Shown here piece by piece: positions 61,582-64,000 of a DNA stretch of 64,000 nt. Origin of the DNA: Terrimonas sp964445775 (GTDB taxonomy: Bacteria; Bacteroidota; Bacteroidia; Chitinophagales; Chitinophagaceae); the NCBI GenBank assembly GCA_964445775.1, contig CAYUMH010000007.1, forward strand, positions 17,482-81,481, in the 5' to 3' direction. The position numbers and the translations under genes were made by a program. Numbering within the stretch: the first letter of the stretch is position 1; each line of letters opens with the position of its first letter. The notes under the pieces were generated by a model. It was not told the origin of the DNA, did no database searches, and saw only the letters and a program-made list of their open reading frames with translations.

Positions 61582-62520
61582 TTATTCAACCGGCCCTTCT
61601 TTTAACGCCATTTTCCTGATACTAAAATCTTTGAGCATTGGCGCCAGGTAAGCCCGTTTAAAAATCAATTGTCCTATTTCGTTTTTCAGGAAAAAGGCAA
61701 ACCCTGTTGCCAACCCCGGGTACGGCTCTTTCAGTATATATACCAAATCGCGTACCATAGGATATTTTCCCCTGTAAACATTTGCCGGCATGGGCAAAAT
61801 ATATTTACCTGCCGAGTCGGTGCTTTCTATATAAGCCACCTTAATTTTTTTCAAAAAACTTTGTTGCAAACTATCGTCGCTGTTACCTACCCAGCTTACT
61901 CCTATAAAGCCTATTGCCGAGGGATGCGAAGCTATATAGTTAATTACCGAATCACTGGTTCTGGCCGCCATCGCATCGGGCGAAAGTTTTGCACCTTTCA
62001 ATACACTATCGACGAGATAACGCACCGTTCCCGTTGCTTTAACCCCGTCAAAAACCGGTGTTAATTTTTTGCTATAGTTACCGGTCAGTATCTGTTTTAC
62101 CTCATCCATGGTAAAAGCAAAGTCGGGTGCATCCGGGTGTACAATTACGGCAATAGCATCCCTGGCTACTACCTCCTGCCTTACCGCTACTTTCAAAGAG
62201 TCTGCTATAAATCTTCTTTCCTGTTCTGATATTCTCCTGGTGGAAATGATCAATGGAATTGAATCTATCCATAAATCGTTCCAACTATCAACTTCCGGTT
62301 TATACTGCACGTTAATTTTTGTGCCCGGGCGGTTAGCTTCATACACCTGTATCTCTGCATCAATAACCGGCTTAAAAGTTTCATCCACGCTTATGGTGGT
62401 TGTGCCTTCGTATGGCGTACTGGTCCCCTGCTTTACTGTAGTTTTATCATTACCGCAAGCTGCCAGCAAAGTAGCTGCCATACCAAAAGCTACCACATAT
62501 TTAAACAGTCCCTGCTTCAT
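61582..62520 (-). CDS. PstS-like substrate-binding lipoprotein
   Basis: 312 aa. Lipoprotein signal with lipobox LLAAC (Cys22), then the PBP type II fold with STPYEGTTTISVDETF, ISTRRISEQERRFI, DAIAVIVHPDAP, ILTGNY and SVINYIASHPSAIGFIGVSW, all like the phosphate-binding PstS family. No pst ABC genes are nearby, so it is probably not part of a standard phosphate importer. It overlaps the start of the small membrane protein gene upstream by 1 bp and precedes the TPR gene. Confidence 0.88.
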   Translation of the reverse strand: MKQGLFKYVVAFGMAATLLAACGNDKTTVKQGTSTPYEGTTTISVDETFKPVIDAEIQVYEANRPGTKINVQYKPEVDSWNDLWIDSIPLIISTRRISEQERRFIADSLKVAVRQEVVARDAIAVIVHPDAPDFAFTMDEVKQILTGNYSKKLTPVFDGVKATGTVRYLVDSVLKGAKLSPDAMAARTSDSVINYIASHPSAIGFIGVSWVGNSDDSLQQSFLKKIKVAYIESTDSAGKYILPMPANVYRGKYPMVRDLVYILKEPYPGLATGFAFFLKNEIGQLIFKRAYLAPMLKDFSIRKMALKEGPVE

Positions 62521-62765
62521 TAATTTTCTCTAAAATAATTTTTCTTATATCCCCTGTATAACCGCCATATGCCGTATGCTACAAACAATCCGCCGGCCAG
62601 TATATCTGTCCAGTCTGGTTCCCTTCCGGCAATAATTACATTGAATTTTTTTCTTAGTAAAAAAGCCAGTCCCAGCAAAATCCAAAACACGCCCATGCCA
62701 TAATCGGTTATTGACCGCCTTAGTGCATATTGTTTTCTTAGCTTATCATCGTACGCATCTTTCAT
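62520..62765 (-). CDS. Small membrane protein, 81 aa
   Basis: Two hydrophobic segments (YGMGVFWILLGLAFLLR and WTDILAGGLFVAYGIWRLYRG) separated by a short loop, with charged ends (MKDAYDDKLRKQ, KKNYFREN). No recognised family. It shares one base with the PstS-like gene and is the first gene of the three-gene unit, so it should act with the PstS-like and TPR proteins, perhaps as an assembly or anchoring factor. Confidence 0.8.
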   Translation of the reverse strand: MKDAYDDKLRKQYALRRSITDYGMGVFWILLGLAFLLRKKFNVIIAGREPDWTDILAGGLFVAYGIWRLYRGYKKNYFREN

Positions 62766-62930
62766 ATTTTTCTGAAGTGGGATGGCAATTTATTGTTTTT
62801 AAAACATCGTGACAAAAAGTGTCCGGAACCAGCGTGAAATGTGATTTTTTAATGCCAATCCTTAAAAAAAATGACCTGGCTCATTAAATCCTTATTTTTT
62901 GTTATCAACGTCCCCGCCCTGATGTATCCC

Positions 62931-62953
62931 GGTTGCGACGCTCCGTTCAGCTA
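62931..62953 (-). repeat. Dispersed intergenic repeat, fragment A6
   Basis: Reverse complement TAGCTGAACGGAGCGTCGCA followed by ACC matches the core of A1 and A5. Confidence 0.75.
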
Positions 62954-63212
62954 TTTGTTCGCTATTGAACAATATAAAATACCGTTTCCCTTATCCTATT
63001 ACGCTTCCCTGGTCATCCCGTTATACTAACACTTGTTTCAAAGATGCTTTATTAATTACACTATTAACCGTTAGTGTTAAATAAATGTTATCCCTTTTAA
63101 TTTTACCTTCTGTTTATATGATCGTTTTTCCGTTAAAATTCCATAAACCGGTTTGTTAATCCTGCCTGGCAAAATGATAGGGTTACTGCTGCTTAGCTAA
63201 TTAATGTTGTAG

Positions 63213-63220
63213 TACCTTTG
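63213..63220 (+). promoter_or_regulatory. -7 promoter element, probable leaderless start
   Basis: TACCTTTG matches TAnnTTTG and ends 4 bases before the ATG at 63225, so transcription probably starts at or next to the A of the start codon. Confidence 0.6.
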
Positions 63221-63224
63221 CGCC

Positions 63225-63698
63225 ATGAAAATTATGATGGTTTGTTTGGGTAATATTTGCCGCAGCCCTTTAGCCGAAGGAGTACTGCAACAAAAAGCGG
63301 ATGCGGCAGGCTTAGACTGGCAGGTAGACAGCTCGGGTACAAACGGGTACCATACCGGCGAAGCCCCGCATAAATTATCGCAAAAAGTGGCATTATTAAA
63401 CGGCATAGATATTAGTGAACAAAGAGCCTGGCGTTTTAAAGCCTCTTTTTTTGACGAATACGATAAGATTTATGTGATGGCGCATGATGTACTAACTGAT
63501 GTACGACGTATTGCCGGTAATAAGTTTGATGCTGCAAAAGTTGATTTTTTACTGAACGAGTTAGCACCGGGTACCAACCAGGACCTGACCGATCCCTGGT
63601 ACGGCGAAGAACCCGGTTACCACGATGTATATGCCCTGATTGATAAAGCCTGTGATGCCATTGTAGCCAAACACACGATTAATAATCTGGCAATTTGA
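63225..63698 (+). CDS. Low-molecular-weight protein tyrosine phosphatase
   Basis: 157 aa. The catalytic P-loop CLGNICRS (C-x5-R-S) is at residues 7-14 and the general acid Asp lies in DLTDPWYG. Both are intact. The family dephosphorylates tyrosine-phosphorylated proteins, often those controlling exopolysaccharide synthesis; the substrate is unknown and no tyrosine kinase is adjacent. It has its own promoter with an almost leaderless start. Repeat A3 separates it from hisS. Confidence 0.95.
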   Translation: MKIMMVCLGNICRSPLAEGVLQQKADAAGLDWQVDSSGTNGYHTGEAPHKLSQKVALLNGIDISEQRAWRFKASFFDEYDKIYVMAHDVLTDVRRIAGNKFDAAKVDFLLNELAPGTNQDLTDPWYGEEPGYHDVYALIDKACDAIVAKHTINNLAI

Positions 63699-63763
63699 GT
63701 TGGAAATCCATGGTGCTTTCCTATAAAGCAGGGAACTTAAACATTGGCCAATAACATTACCGG

Positions 63764-63846
63764 ACGTACAAGCGTGCAACCCGCAACAGTACTGTTGGGC
63801 TCAACGCAACAGACGATGATAGCAGTAATGTTACTGATAACATAAT
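63764..63846 (+). repeat. Dispersed intergenic repeat, copy A3
   Basis: ACGTACAAGCGTGCAACCCG, then CAACAGTACTGTTGGGCTCA, then ACGCAACAGACGATG and a GTTACTGATAACATAA end; homologous to A2 over about 80 bp. Confidence 0.75.
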
Positions 63847-63883
63847 TAAAAATAAAAACCGGGTAGCCGGCAACTAACATAAT

Positions 63884-64000
63884 ATGAGCAAACCTTCATT
63901 GCCACAGGGCACAAGAGATTTTGGACCGGCCGTGGTACGTAAACGTAATTATATTTTACAAACCATCCGTACCGTTTTTGAACTGTATGGATATGAGCCC
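63884..64000 (+). CDS. hisS: Histidyl-tRNA synthetase (partial, N terminus)
   Basis: The first 39 codons (MSKPSLPQGTRDFGPAVVRK ...) match the N terminus of class II histidyl-tRNA synthetase, whose opening PxGTRDxxP and the following helix ending in YGYEP (motif 1 region) are distinctive. The gene runs off the right edge. It would charge tRNA-His in the cytoplasm. Confidence 0.93.
   Translation, partial: MSKPSLPQGTRDFGPAVVRKRNYILQTIRTVFELYGYEP

Larger units (their letters stand above)
62766..63224. other. 459-bp intergenic region
   Basis: Divergent promoter region. It contains repeat fragment A6 (62931-62953), a hairpin TTGTTC-GCTATT-GAACAA (62955-62972), and the -7 element at 63213-63220. 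The rest, notably 63060-63200, is AT-rich with no feature recognised. Confidence 0.6.

Noticed and set aside
1..64000. tRNA, rRNA, tmRNA, riboswitch or prophage
   Set aside because: No clover-leaf T-arm sequence, ribosomal sequence, recognisable riboswitch core, integrase or phage structural gene was seen in either strand; a covariance-model search would be needed to exclude small RNAs.

Overview
The window is a 64-kb chromosomal segment of a Bacteroidota bacterium, most likely from the family Chitinophagaceae. Supporting signs are: a complete nuoA-N operon with a short NuoG lacking the molybdopterin-type domain; the long (about 676 aa) IspG; TonB proteins with the N-terminal pattern typical of the phylum; several small lipoproteins of unknown function; and TAnnTTTG-type -7 promoter elements next to start codons. 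Family placement is inference from gene content. No rRNA, tRNA, prophage, transposase gene or CRISPR array was recognised.

Layout. 1-5.2 kb: end of a radical SAM gene, an FMN glutamate-synthase-like protein, then a 2H phosphoesterase divergent from a umuD-umuC translesion pair. 5.2-8.7 kb: secreted sulfatase, small lipoprotein, secreted unknown, class D beta-lactamase. 8.7-16.4 kb: batB-batC, ispG, lysoplasmalogenase, nadB and an LpxL-like acyltransferase. 16.4-24.5 kb: a CstB-like persulfide dioxygenase with an ArsR-type regulator, tsaB with a truncated 3-hydroxyacyl-CoA dehydrogenase relative, RidA, a metallophosphoesterase, YceI, and a MurU/AmgK-type pair in which the kinase is fused to a RapZ C-terminal domain. 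24.7-26.6 kb: an AT-rich pair of unknown lipoproteins. 27-30.4 kb: an IcmF-type acyl-CoA mutase split in two, whose first part carries an in-frame amber codon. 31.4-35.2 kb: gnd-zwf-pgl, the oxidative pentose phosphate branch. 35.3-41.2 kb: exbB-exbD-exbD-tonB-tonB plus a duplicated exbD-tonB cassette. 41.4-44.6 kb: MacB-like permease, GH18 chitinase and a decayed second chitinase copy riddled with a 155-bp palindromic element. 44.7-59.7 kb: the nuo operon in order A to N on the minus strand, with an outer-membrane-like gene between nuoF and nuoG. 59.8-62.8 kb: TPR protein, PstS-like lipoprotein and small membrane protein, a set that in relatives normally follows exbBD-tonB. 63.2-64 kb: a low-molecular-weight tyrosine phosphatase and the start of hisS.

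The most unusual observations are: (1) a UmuD whose catalytic Ser and Lys are both replaced, next to an intact UmuC and divergent from a 2H phosphoesterase ending in a QGSLF sequence that resembles the beta-clamp motif of the neighbouring UmuC (QGNLF), with a 10-bp-arm inverted repeat in the promoter; (2) a set of degenerate tandem arrays with a strict 7- or 8-bp period in at least twelve intergenic gaps, with a different unit at each site, three times paired with a dispersed 'GCTGAACGGAGCGTCGCAACG' repeat; (3) the remains of a chitinase paralogue interrupted by two copies of a four-hairpin 155-bp element; (4) the disrupted IcmF.
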